A stretch of 64,000 nucleotides of DNA, from positions 45,180,544 through 45,244,543 of the forward strand of contig CM039505.1 in assembly GCA_022432975.1 (NCBI GenBank), given 5' to 3'. Below are positions 11,997 to 24,205 of the stretch, piece after piece. Source of the stretch: Begonia masoniana. Taxonomy: Eukaryota; Streptophyta; Magnoliopsida; Cucurbitales; Begoniaceae. Below the pieces are notes generated by a model that did not search any database, was not told the DNA's origin, and saw nothing but the letters and a program-made list of their open reading frames with translations. Position numbers and translations under genes: made by a program. Positions within the stretch are counted from its first letter, which is position 1, and the number at the start of each line of letters is the position of its first letter.

Positions 11997-12982
11997 TGTA
12001 ACACCCGATTTCATTGAACCAATTTACTTAACCCACTTGTAGTGTACGTTTTATGGATAAAATTGGGAGAATTAGTTATTAGGTTAATAAATGACTAAGT
12101 AATAGCATAATGGTAAATAGAGAATTATAGTGATAACCTATTTAAGGAAAGAGATTTTGTGATTAATGCACTGTAGCCGCCACTATTTTCCATACTCCCT
12201 CTCTCTGTATTCAGCTCAAGCTCAGCAGAGCTCTCTAGGCGACTCCCTCTCCGATTTTTTCTCCTGACTAGGTGAGTCTACTTCGATTTTGTGTTACATT
12301 GTAACTAGTGATGGTAGAGAGGAGTATAGATGTGAGCTTTGGTGAATGCTGTAGGTGGGGGTTAGTTTCGGTTTTGTGGTGAATCAGGAATGCACTATGT
12401 ATAGAACTCCCAAACTAGATTCCTTAGATTTCTGGATAGATTAGAATGAGGTTTAGTAAAAATCTAATTGATATTCTGTTTATGACTTAGGTGAGCAAAA
12501 CTTCCGAAGTAGTTTGAAACCGAGCATTTCCAGGAAGCCAGGTAAGTGGAGTATGCATGAGCCTTCGGGCCTACATCACAAAAAAGTAGGATTATATATG
12601 TTTGAATTTGTCTGTATGGCATGCATCATATTTTGAAAGAATACAAAAATGAATTTACATGTATTGGTTTGGTGAGAAATGAACAGATTGTAACAGATAA
12701 GCTATTAAGGGAACTAATCCGCCCCTTAACTTATGAAGGGATTTATAACTTTGGAAAAATTGATCCGCTTCCCAATGGAATTTAGGATCAGATCAGCTGT
12801 TAAGGACACTAATCTGCCCCTTAATTTATGAAGAGGATGTATGACTTTGGAAAAATTGATCCAACTCCCAATGAAACCGAGGGATCAGACCAGTGAAAGA
12901 ATGTAAATGCAACTGAGATGTGAAAGTAGAAACTGCATGATTAGGATATATGTTTCAGCATTTCATTTCATTATTGCTTCAC

Positions 12983-13444
12983 TATCGGTGGATGTAGTCC
13001 ACCGGTGGATGTTGAGTGTTTGTCTATCGGTGGATGTAGTCCACCGGTGGATGTTGAGTGTTTGTCTATCGGTGGATGTAGTCCACCGGTGGATGTTGAG
13101 TGTTTGTCTATCGGTGGATGTAGTCCACCGGTGGATGTTGAGTGTTTGTCTATCGGTGGATGTAGTCCACCGGTGGATGTTGAGTGTTTGTCTATCGGTG
13201 GATGTAGTCCACCGGTGGATGTTGAGTGTTTGTCTATCGGTGGATGTAGTCCACCGGTGGATGTTGAGTGTTTGTCTATCGGTGGATGTAGTCCACCGGT
13301 GGATGTTGAGTGTTTGTCTATCGGTGGATGTAGTCCACCGGTGGATGTTGAGTGTTTGTCTATCGGTGGATGTAGTCCACCGGTGGATGTTGAGTGTTTG
13401 TCTATCGGTGGATGTAGTCCACCGGTGGATGTTGAGTGTTTGTC
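12983..13444 (+). repeat. 42-bp tandem array, first block (11 units)
   Basis: Eleven apparently identical 42-bp units, exactly 462 bp. Each holds the inverted repeat CGGTGGA-tgtag-TCCACCG, followed directly by the palindrome CCACCGGTGG. The unit is a multiple of three, so several frames stay open. Confidence 0.97.
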
Positions 13445-13624
13445 TATCGGAAATTGTTGATTATGTTGTTTTGAAGGAATTCAGTAAAATACACTAGTTC
13501 TTTTAGTAGTCGGAGTTTTCTTTGTACATAGTGAAAATGGAATTCAGTAAAATGCACTAGTTCTTTTAGTAGTTGGAGTTTTCTTTGGTACAGAGTGAAA
13601 ATGTTGTTATGCCATGATGTCGAT
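13445..13624 (+). repeat. Spacer with ~65-bp direct duplication
   Basis: Separates the two 42-bp blocks. It contains two near-copies (about 13477-13540 and 13541-13605) of a segment beginning ggaattcagtaaaat. The same sequence, on the other strand, flanks the repeat zone of the relative near 15720-15780, so it is the normal LTR sequence between repeat regions. Confidence 0.75.
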
Positions 13625-14846
13625 TATCGGTGGATGTAGTCCACCGGTGGATGTTGAGTGTTTGTCTATCGGTGGATGTAGTCCACCGGTGGATGTTGAG
13701 TGTTTGTCTATCGGTGGATGTAGTCCACCGGTGGATGTTGAGTGTTTGTCTATCGGTGGATGTAGTCCACCGGTGGATGTTGAGTGTTTGTCTATCGGTG
13801 GATGTAGTCCACCGGTGGATGTTGAGTGTTTGTCTATCGGTGGATGTAGTCCACCGGTGGATGTTGAGTGTTTGTCTATCGGTGGATGTAGTCCACCGGT
13901 GGATGTTGAGTGTTTGTCTATCGGTGGATGTAGTCCACCGGTGGATGTTGAGTGTTTGTCTATCGGTGGATGTAGTCCACCGGTGGATGTTGAGTGTTTG
14001 TCTATCGGTGGATGTAGTCCACCGGTGGATGTTGAGTGTTTGTCTATCGGTGGATGTAGTCCACCGGTGGATGTTGAGTGTTTGTCTATCGGTGGATGTA
14101 GTCCACCGGTGGATGTTGAGTGTTTGTCTATCGGTGGATGTAGTCCACCGGTGGATGTTGAGTGTTTGTCTATCGGTGGATGTAGTCCACCGGTGGATGT
14201 TGAGTGTTTGTCTATCGGTGGATGTAGTCCACCGGTGGATGTTGAGTGTTTGTCTATCGGTGGATGTAGTCCACCGGTGGATGTTGAGTGTTTGTCTATC
14301 GGTGGATGTAGTCCACCGGTGGATGTTGAGTGTTTGTCTATCGGTGGATGTAGTCCACCGGTGGATGTTGAGTGTTTGTCTATCGGTGGATGTAGTCCAC
14401 CGGTGGATGTTGAGTGTTTGTCTATCGGTGGATGTAGTCCACCGGTGGATGTTGAGTGTTTGTCTATCGGTGGATGTAGTCCACCGGTGGATGTTGAGTG
14501 TTTGTCTATCGGTGGATGTAGTCCACCGGTGGATGTTGAGTGTTTGTCTATCGGTGGATGTAGTCCACCGGTGGATGTTGAGTGTTTGTCTATCGGTGGA
14601 TGTAGTCCACCGGTGGATGTTGAGTCTATCGGTGGATGTAGTCCACCGGTGGATATTGAGTGTTTGTCTATCGGTGGATGTAGTCCACCGTGGATGTTGA
14701 GTGTTTTGTCTATCGGTGGATGTAGTCCATCAGTGGATGTTGAGTGTTTGTCGTTTTACGACCGGTGTATGTTGAGTGTTTTGTCTATCGGTGGATGTAG
14801 TCCACCGGTGGATGTTGAGTGTTTGTCGTTTTGCGACCGGTGGATG
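13625..14846 (+). repeat. 42-bp tandem array, second block (23 units plus degenerate tail)
   Basis: Twenty-three apparently identical units from 13625 to 14590, the same unit as the first block, then about five or six shortened or mutated units up to 14846, where the nested minus LTR begins. The first degenerate unit has lost about six bases near 14627. Confidence 0.96.
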
Positions 14847-17091
14847 TGTAACGCCCCGAGTTTTCTAAACTCAATTCGTTACTCATAAATCCGAACATAA
14901 CTGGGAAATTTCGGACCAAATTTAAAACTTCGCTCGAAAGTCAAATTTGAACGTTTGCTAAAAAAACACAAAAAAAACTTGCAGCGGAAAATTTTTGAGC
15001 AAAGCAAAGTTAAACAAAACTATAAAACAGTGTTCAAATAATCAGTTAAAATATTAGGAAAATAATTTGGCTGGAAGAGATGAAGGCTTAGGCATGAAAT
15101 ACTTAAAGTTCATAAAAGTCAAACACATCATCCGCTGAACAAAGTTAACGAAAAGGGCAGAAACAAAACCGAAAGTTTCCACCGATGACATCAGCCGGAT
15201 GAATCGTTCATCCAACTTCTGGCGATCGCAAAACGACAAGTTTTGCTACTCGCATCTACCGATGACGTCAGCTGGATGATTCGTTTATCCAGCCTCTGTC
15301 GATCACAAGACGACAAATCTTTTACTCACGTCTTCGAAAAGAACAAACTGTGTACACCGATCACTAAAAGACAAAACTTCTACTACATCATTCGATAGGT
15401 TTAATATCCGACATCCACCGATCACTAAACGACAAAAGACTTTTACCTTCAACATCCGATGGATAAATTATTCGACATCATCCGGTGACAAAACGACAAA
15501 AGACTTTTACCTTCATCATCCGATGGATAAAATACTCGACATCATCCGGTTACAAAACGACAAATTTTCTACTTATATCTTCTGATGGCTTCTACTGAAG
15601 ACATCATCCGATGACTTTACTGAAGACATCTTCCGATAGACAACAGAACAACAACCCTACATCTGCCGATAGACTTCATCTACCGATAGATCAAAAATAC
15701 TCAACGAAAACAGCATAGCAATATTTTCACTCTAACAAAGAAAACTCCGACTACCAAAAGAATTTGAGCATTTTACTAAAAGTCGTTCAAACTATTTAAA
15801 TCCGTGTATTACCCCAAACTTTAGTAAACACCACTATTAAATCCAACAGAGTATCATTATCAGAAAAGTCTCACCAACGTATTCAAAAAAATATTAAAAC
15901 TACTTCTGTTAATAGAAAACTCAACAAAACTTAAAATAAATCATAGTTCACTAAACCTTCTCCTTTACCGACATCAGTTAAACCGCCTCATTAGAATCAT
16001 CAATCTGTGGCATTGAAGTGCTCCCTCAACATGTTCAGAGAACACACCTTCTGTTGCCTCTTCACCTACATCACAAAACTCATCTATAAGCCTAATGCTA
16101 AGTAAGTAAAGCAATAATGAAATGGAATGCTGAAACATAAATTCCTAATCATGCAGTTTCTACTTTCTCATCTCAGTTGCATATGCATTTGTTCTGATCT
16201 GATCCCCCTGTGAAATTGTGAGTTGGATCACTTCTCCCAAAGTCTTACATCCTCTCTCTTGATTAAGGGGCGGATTAGTTCCCTTAACAACTGTTCAGAT
16301 CCCCCTGTGAAATTGGGATTTGGATCATTTCCCCCAAAGTCATACATCCTCTCTCTCGGTTAAGGGGCATATTAGTTCCCTTAACAACTGTTACAGTCTG
16401 TTCATTCCTTACCATGCCATTTCATGTAAATTCATTTTCGCATAATTTTCAAATATGATGCATGACATACAAACACATTCAAGTATGCACAACCCTACTG
16501 TTTTGTGATATAGGCTCGAACGCACAAGCATACTCTACTTACCTGGCTCTCCTGGAAATCGCTCGGCTGTAAGCTACTTTAGAAGTTCGCTCACCTAAGT
16601 TCATAACAGAACATCAATCAAACTTTCACTAAACTTTACCAAAAATTAACCAGAAGAACAAGGAAACCAGTTTGGAACTCTACTGCTTGCACATTTCCAT
16701 TTATCCCCAAAAACCCGAACCTACTCTCATCTACAGCATCCTTGAAATCCTCACATTGTACTCCCTCAGTTATCTAACTGCTAAAACGCAAGAGAATGAG
16801 GAAAAACGTACCTAAGTTGAAAGAGAGTCGAGCAAGAAAGAAATCACCCAGAGGTTTCTGCTGGAGAGCTGAAGGCCGAGAGGGAAAATAGGAAATAGTG
16901 ACAGCTACAGTGCATTAAACCCAAAACCCATTTCCTTAAATACGTTATCCACTTTCAAATTTCTAATTACCCTTTATGCCCTTATGCCCTTGCCTAGACA
17001 TTCATTAACCCTACCTTTATTATTATCATATAAAGTGTGCCATTAATTTTAAAAAGAAAAGGAAATCGGTTTGATAGAACCGGGTGTTACA
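14847..17091 (-). mobile_element. Solo LTR nested in the 11997 LTR
   Basis: Minus orientation, 2245 bp, reading TGTAACGCCCC at 14847 and GGGTGTTACA at 17091 on the plus strand. TSD ggatg at 14842-14846 and 17092-17096. It is the same family as its host LTR but in the opposite direction. It carries unamplified relatives of the array repeats (15180-15700), the hairpin doublet (16263-16287, 16360-16384) and the donor/acceptor pair. No internal region on either side, so a solo LTR. Confidence 0.95.
16066..16542 (-). other. Putative leader intron in the nested minus LTR
   Basis: On the minus strand: donor AG|GTAAGT (16544 down to 16537) and acceptor GATGTAG|GTGA at 16066. The plus-strand ttttgtgatatagg (16501-16514) and cctacatcacaaaa (16065-16078) form the pairing arms with one mismatch. 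Confidence 0.45.
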
Positions 17092-17665
17092 GGATGTGAG
17101 CGTATGAGTGAGTATTAGATTTTTGTCGTTTGTGACTGGTGGATGTGAGCGTTGGTGTGAGTATTAGATTTTTGTCGTTTGTGACTGGTGGATGTGAGCG
17201 TTGGTGTGAGTATTAATTTTTTTCGTTTTGTGACCGGTGGACATGTGTAGTCAACGCATCGTTCGACTGACGTGAGCTGTGGACGTGTGGGTAGTCGACA
17301 TGTCATGTGACTGACACTGTTTAGCGGTGGATGCCCTCTATTTTTGCCTCTACCGCTGAGTCAAATTTATTTCTGCTTCTGCCGCTGACACTGTTTAGCG
17401 GTGGATGCCCTTTGTTTCTATCGCTGGAACTGTTCAGCGGTGGACGTGTTCTATTTTATTTTTTGTTTTCTTGCAACCAATTGTCTTTAATATTTTAATT
17501 AAATTAATAAATGTTGTTTTATACAAAAATATTTCCGCTGCAAGTTTTTACGTTTAAGGATCAAAATTAGACCGTCGAGTGAAATTTTAAGTTTTTCTTA
17601 GAATGTTATAGTATGGTTATGTATTATAAGTAACGAACTGGGTTTATATAATTCGGGGTGTTACA

Positions 17666-18824
17666 GTGTTGCACCAGAATCTATTAAAGCAAAAGCAGGT
17701 ATAGAGTTGATCAAAATGGTACCTGATACTATGGCGGGTTGTTCTTCATCGCACGACTCCAACATGGAGAATATCCTCGGCTTTATCTTAGCAGGGCCAC
17801 TCTTCAGAGCTGGACAGTCTCTGTTAATATGACTGACTTTGTTACAGTTGAAGCATCGGGTGATTCTGGGATTTGGGCAATCCCTGTATGTGTGTCCAAC
17901 TTCCTCACAGTTGAAACACTTTCCCGTTCCAAACCTGCACTCGCCCAGGTGACCCTTCAAACACTTTAGGCACTGGGGAAACTTCCTGGTGTCTTGCACC
18001 TTCTTTCCTATTCCTTGGTTATTCTGGCCTTCACTTGGCCTCTTCATTCCTCTCTGCTGGTGTGGCTGGATAAACTTTCGTGGGGCTTCTTGTAGCCCAG
18101 CACACTTCATCTCCGCTTCTTCCACCTCCAATGCCGTGGACACAACTTCACTGAAGGGCAACCCCTTAATACCACAAAATTTTACTCCTCTGTAAATTTC
18201 GGGCTTCAGTCCTTGCATAAATTGGAACACCTTATCCTCATTCCTGTGGACAAGATGTCCAGCAAACCTGGACAGGGACTCAAACTGTCTACTGAACTCA
18301 GCCACAGACCCCGTTTGTTTCAAGTTCAGAAACTCTACCTTCTTTGTAGCCTGGACTGTGCTGTTAAAATATTTCTCATAGAAAACCTCCTTGAACTGAG
18401 ACCAGGACATAGCCAGAACATCAGTGGTGGTCTCTATTGTTTCCCACCAAAGTTGAGCTTCCCCAACCAAATGGAACGTTGCCAGAGTGACTTTGTCTCC
18501 TTCTCCGATGTTGGCACATCTGAACATGCTCTCTATCTTCCTAAGCCACTCCTCAGCAACAAACAGATTGGACGATTTTCCATCAAGTGTGGGCAGCTAT
18601 AGCCTCTAGAATCGGTCTCCTGAATGCTCACTGCTGGAACTCGAGTTGGCACTTCGTTGTACTTCTCGGTTCAACAATACTCCTAACTAATCGAACTGCT
18701 GACGAACCAAATCTGTCTGTTGGTGCACCAAGTCTGTCAGCTGCCTAATTACACTAGGGTCCTCCTCACTTCTCAAATTTGGCATCTCTCTCAGTACTCT
18801 TGGTCTTCCTGGTCGTCTAGCTAT
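17666..18824 (-). pseudogene. Element B gag and start of protease
   Basis: The minus-strand gag region resembles element A in gag core and two CCHC knuckles (CFNCEEVGHTYRDC and CFNCNKVSHINRDC, near 17800-17930). The open piece runs from 18527 and breaks off at LIDSGAT, the protease active-site motif, because the solo LTR 11997-17665 sits there. The codon matching A's gag start is ATA instead of ATG at 18824-18822, and stops interrupt 18527-18824. It is dead by start loss, stops and insertion. Confidence 0.9.
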
Positions 18825-18964
18825 TTTGCTATATTCCTGGACAAGGTTAATTACTCTCATAAATATCTAATAGCTAAGGTTAACATAAACACTTACAGTT
18901 GTTGAAGTACTTCTATAAAACGATTGGCACTGATGAGTAATCTTTTAAACGGTTTAACTGAATG

Positions 18965-18976
18965 TCTCTGATACCA
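18965..18976 (-). other. Primer binding site of element B
   Basis: Minus-strand tggtatcagaga, complementary to the 3' end of plant initiator-methionine tRNA, three bases from the LTR end. It fixes the orientation of B and shows that the LTR at 18980 is its 5' LTR. Confidence 0.9.
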
Positions 18977-18979
18977 TAC

Positions 18980-21177
18980 TTTAACGCCCTGGGTTTTCTG
19001 AACCTGGTACGTTACTCATAATACTGAACCACACTATGACATTCTGAGAAAATCTTAAAATTTCACTCGACAGTCAAAATTTGATCCTTAAACGTAAAAA
19101 CTTGCAGCAGAAAAACATTTGTATAAAACAACATTTATTAATTAATTAAAATATTAAAGACCATTGGTTGAAAAGAGAACAAAAGAAAACAGACACCTCT
19201 ATCGCTGAATAGTTCCAGCGATAGACATAAAATAAGAGACACCCACCGCCAAACAGTGCCAGCGGCGAAAGCAAAAACAAGACCTCTACCGCTAAACCGC
19301 GTCAGCCAAAACGACATGTCGACTTCTCGCGTCCACCGCTCACGTCCACCGCTTGCATTTGCCGAACTACACTTCGACTCCTCACATCTATCGCTCACGT
19401 CCACCGCTCAACAGTAACATTCGTCTCCTTCATCCAACATCTACCGGTAGACTACATCCTCCGATAGATAATAGCACTCGACACTCACCGATAGACAACA
19501 TCTACCGGTAAACAGTAACACCTAACATCCACCAATCACAAGACGACAAAATCTATTACTCACATCCACCGATCGACAAAACGACAAAACCTAAAACTCC
19601 CTTCTACGCTCACATCCACCGGTCACCAAACGACAAAGTCTACTACTCACATCCACCAATCACAAAACGACAAAACCTAATACTCCCTCCTACGCTCACA
19701 TCCACCGGTAGACTACATCCACCGATAGACAAAAATACTCAACATCCACCGATGGACTACATCCACCGTTCGACAATAACACTCAACATAACAGCATATC
19801 AACTATTTTCACTCTAAACAAAGAAAAACTCTGACTACCAAAAGAGCTTGTACATTTTACTGAAAATCATTCAAAATATCATAAGTCCACAACTTTCTAA
19901 AAATATCCAGCAAAGCAACTACCTCAAAATCAAATCATGTTTTTCATACTCAGAACAAGAAAACCATAAAGTTGTTAAAAACATCAAAACTAATGTTATT
20001 AAAACCCTCTACACACTTCCACAAAACACTTAACCACTGAAACTTCATATATAGACAATAGTTAAACCGCCTCATCAGAACACTAAACCGTGGCATTGAA
20101 GTGCTCCCCCAACCAGCCTAGTCCTCAACATGCTCAGAGAACGCACCTTCTGAGGCTTCTTCACCTACATCACAAAACTCATCTATTAGCCTAATGCTAA
20201 GTAAGTAGAGCAATAATGAAATGATATGCTGAAACATAAATCCTAGTAATGCAATTGCTACTCTCACATCTCAGTTGCATTCATGTTCTTTCTCTGATCT
20301 GATCCCTCGGTTCCATTGAGAATTGGATCAATTTTCCCAAAGTCATACATCCTCTTCATAAATTAAGGGGCGGATTAGTTCCCTTAACAGCTGATCTGAT
20401 CCTAAATTCCATTGGGAAGCGGATCAATTTTCCCAAAGTTATAAATCCTCTTCATAAATTAAGGGGCAGATTAGTTCCCTTAATACCTGGTCTATTACAA
20501 TATGTTCATGCCTTACCATGCCTTTACATGTAAATTTATTTTCGTATTCTTTTCAAAAACATAACGCATGACATACAGAAAACATTCAAACATGCATAAA
20601 CCTACTGTTTTGTGATGTAGGCCCGAAGGCACACACATACTCCACTTACCCGACTTCCTGGGAAAAGTTGGGTTGCAGGCTATCTCGGGATTTTGGTCAC
20701 CTAAAATCATAAACAGAGTGTTAATTCAATCTTCACTATAACTCATTCTAAACCATTCAGAAACCTAAGGAAGCTAACTTGGAACTCTATTAATCGTGCA
20801 TTCTCGGTTTATCACCTAAACCCGAACCTACTCTCATTCACAGCATTCCCAAAACACACATTGTACTATCTCTGCTATCTAGCCACTAAAACTCAAGAAA
20901 ACTCACCTAGGTTGAGGAATGGAAATCGGATAGGAAAATCGCCTGGAGAGCTCTACTGAGCTTGAGTTGAATACCGAGAAAGGGAAATGAGAAAACAGTG
21001 GCAGGTAAACCTCATTAAACCCTCCCTTAAATACGTTATCCACTATAAATCTCAAATTACCATTATACCTTTACTTAGTCACTCATTAACCTAATCAATA
21101 ATTCTCCCAATTTCATCCATAAAGTGTACACTAATAGTTGACAAGGTAAAATCGGTTCAATGGAACCGGGTGTTACA
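18980..21177 (-). mobile_element. 5' LTR of element B
   Basis: Minus orientation, 2198 bp, from a mutated end (TTTAACGCCC in place of TGTAACGCCC) at 18980 to GGGTGTTACA at 21177. It has unamplified repeats (19400-19790), the hairpin doublet (20363-20387, 20459-20483), perfect 14-base pairing arms (20164-20177 and 20608-20621) and a TATA-like element near 21015. The flank acaac (21178-21182) is the expected TSD copy. Confidence 0.9.
20165..20649 (-). other. Putative leader intron in B 5' LTR
   Basis: Minus strand: donor GG|GTAAGT at 20651-20644 and acceptor GATGTAG|GTGA at 20165. The arms CCTACATCACAAAA and TTTTGTGATGTAGG match perfectly over 14 bases. Confidence 0.45.
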
Positions 21178-22113
21178 ACAACTCTGGATGACATTTCTAA
21201 CAACTGAACAATACTATAACCAATTATGCACTAATCGGTGGACAACTTCAACAGCTAAGAAAGCTTAAAGCATCTCGACCGTAACCATTTAAAAACATCA
21301 TTAATCTAAAACTTAGTCAAATCCACACTTCTAGTAAAAACAACACTAATCCAAAACGTAGTCAAATCCACACTTCCAGAATTTTCAATGTAAAAGACTT
21401 CTTTCGAAATCGGCAAGTTTCATCTCCGGAGAGTTTTCAATCCAAAATCAAAACATTAAAAGTCATCACTGTCAATTAAAACTCAGTCACAATTCAGCTA
21501 ATCAAGTGTCTACTAAAATCCACACACACCTCACTAGTTAAACCGCCTCATCAGTGCACCAAGTCGTGGCATGGATGCGCTCCACCAACTGCGCCTATTC
21601 TTCAGTATACTCAGAGAATTCACCTGTGGTCACCTCAGCACCTACATCACAAAACTTATCTATTAGCATAATGCTAAATAAATAGAGTAATAATGAAATG
21701 AAATGCTGAAACATAAACCCTATTCATGCTGTTTCTACTCTCATAACTCGTGTGGTAATTATGTTCGTTCCCTATTGATTTCCCTGTACGATGGGAAACA
21801 GATCAATTTTCCCAAAACATACATCCTCTGACTCGATTAAGGGGCGGATTAGTTCTTTTAATAGTTGTTCTTGATCCCCCTGTTCGATGGAAAGTGGATC
21901 ATTTTTTCTAAAGTATAAATATCCTCTGTCTCGATAAAAGGGCGGATTAATTCCCTTAATAGTTAATCTGATTCAATCTGCTCATGTCTTACCATGCCAT
22001 TATATATGTAAATTCATTTTCGTATTCTTTCAAAAACATGATACATACCAAACTACAAATCATACAAACACACATGAACCCTATTGTCTTGTGATGTAGG
22101 CCCGAAGGCACAC
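21178..22113 (-). mobile_element. LTR E, left part
   Basis: Minus-oriented LTR of the same family: aaccgcctcatcag near 21540, cctacatcacaaaa at 21641-21654, hairpin doublet around 21835-21960 and cttgtgatgtagg near 22088. Its left part is cut off by element B and its right part resumes at 35780 after element C. Confidence 0.8.
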
Positions 22114-23324
22114 TGTAACACCTGGCATTTTGGCCATGTAATAATCTGTTGAATTATTGTATGGATTTAAATTGCCATAAATACAATAACTATTTTATTG
22201 TAAATTTTGGAGCATTTAGTGTGGGGAGAACAAAACTAATGTGTAACTAAACTAAACACTAAGTTTAAAATGCATGGAAGGGTAAATCGGGGAGAAATTA
22301 AGGTTGGTGGGAGATAGCCAATGGTTGAGTGGCATCTGGCAACTTGTTGAAGAAGCTAAGTTCCACCTTCTACGTGAAACCCTCTTCATTTCACTTCTCT
22401 GCTCTCTCTCCATTCTCTTCTCGGCACTCTCTCTTCCAGTCGACAATCAGCCATCGAAGCTACTTCAATCTCCTCGGCTCCTTTCTGTTTTCTACTAGGG
22501 TAAGCATCTTTTAAATGCTAACAAGTTTGGACAAGTTTAAAGTGAGTTTTGGTTAGAGTGAAGGATTGTGATACTTTGGTAAAACTCACTGTTTTTGGAT
22601 GAAAACACACCGATTTGTTTTCTAAGGGTTTGAATGAGTTTGGAACAAATTCTTCTAACTTATTTGTTAGCATTTGCAGCTTGTTTATTTTCTGAACGTG
22701 CATGTACAGGTCCGAGCATTTTCGAGACATTCAGGACTATCAACTCTGTAGCAACAGGTAAGTTCATATCCGTAGGTTGGCCCTTAAGGCCTTACATCTC
22801 GGAGGTACTAGGTTTTCTGTTCTGTCGGGTTGCTTTGGGTAGAAAAGTTAGAGTTATGTCCTGAGATGTCTGTATCTTTCTGTTGTTTGTTGTATTATTT
22901 CTGTTATCTGCCAGCTTAAGTTCAGACACCGTTCATGCATACACGTTTTCCCGAAAGTTCATGTAAAACTGTTTTCTGTACACGATTTGAAGCTAAACAA
23001 GATAAAATCTGACTGAAATGTACCGGTTAAGTACGGGATGAGGACTGGCCTCCAGATCTGTTTCTGTACTGTACCGTATTACTGTTTGTGCCAGATAGTG
23101 CATGTAACACCCGGGATTTTTTAATTGGAGAAAAAAATTGGAGATTTATTGTTGTTACTCAATTAAAAAGAAAGTGAATAAATTTGGTTGAAATTAAGCT
23201 AGGTTCGGGTATTCCCAGTGAATTAAGCCGGGGGTTATAACTTAAGAATGAGATTTAAGGAAATTGGAATGGTCGAAAATACGGGTGGGCAAAACGGTAA
23301 ATGTGGATTTAATTAATAGTTAGT

Positions 23325-23370
23325 TTTATTATTATTATTATTATTATTATTATATTATTGTTTTTTTTTT
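23325..23370. repeat. (ATT)n and T run
   Basis: Trinucleotide run followed by a T run, at the same relative place as in LTR D (97-128). Confidence 0.8.
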
Positions 23371-24205
23371 AAAACACAGAATGGCTTCGAAGAAGCCATT
23401 CCGTTCGAGAGCCCGACGGCGAGAGGAGAGCAGGGGAGGGGGAGAGTGCGACGAGAGGCGATCTCCGACCAAAACCACCGCGATTTTCGGCGTTCTTTGG
23501 CCAGACAACGGCGACGAGCGGGTCTCGGTTGTCTCCGCGCGCGAATCGACAGGTAAGATTCGATTTTTCCCTATTTTCGGCTCTGTTCGTGGCCGAGGGT
23601 GACGAGCCAGTTTTGGCTCCGATCACCGACGGTTTTTGGTCGTTTCCGGCTTGGGTTTGCCGACCCTTGGTCCGGCTTTCATCGCCTGGCTGTGAGGAGC
23701 CCTATTTGGGCAAAATACAGTGAAGCCCGATTTGGGCATTTCGGGTTTTGCTTGTAATCTCGGGATTTTTTGTTAGATTATGTTAATTGAGGGTATATGT
23801 GATCGATTGGTGAAGGAATTGGTGAGAATTGATGAAAAATAAGAAACGGGGAATTTTCCAATTAAGGGCAGATTTGGGTTTTCTGAGTTTTGACCTAGCT
23901 AGGGTAGTTTGTTTTAAAATTCCTTTTGGCAGGTTAAAATAGGTTATTAGAGGAGTACGTGGCCGCTGGAATCGTTTGATTCTGATAACCGACAAGAAAG
24001 TTACGCGCGTTCAAAGTTTCGGGTCGGTTTTTACCGAACCCAAATTAGTGGTCCGTTTAGTTAGGTTTTAATTGTATTAGGCTTGAAATAGTAGTTTGAG
24101 AGTAAATTGGTGAATGTAAGCTTGATTTAATGAAGCTTGAATGTTTGTCATAGGTCGAGTCATAGATGACGTGAGGTGCCAAACCCAGCGAGCTACAGAA
24201 GACAG

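Larger units (their letters stand above)
11997..17665 (+). mobile_element. Solo LTR in element B, split by a second solo LTR
   Basis: Starts TGTAACACCC at 11997 and ends GGTGTTACA at 17665. It is flanked by the direct repeat gtgtt (11992-11996 and 17666-17670), and the B reading frame continues across if one copy of gtgtt is removed. Own sequence is 11997-14846 and 17097-17665, about 3.4 kb, of which about 1.85 kb is 42-bp array. A donor AG|GTAAGT (12540-12547) and CCTACATCACAAAA (12570-12583) are present, but the partner acceptor segment is missing: the array begins where it should follow. No internal region, hence a solo LTR. Confidence 0.93.

Noticed and set aside
12907..14888. Open frames of up to 424 codons (repeats of IGGCSPPVDVECLS)
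   Set aside because: Same cause, from the 42-bp array. Not supported as genes.
22252..22864. Small ORFs repeated at 33220-33832
   Set aside because: They recur only because they lie in the two LTRs of element C; no sign of coding.
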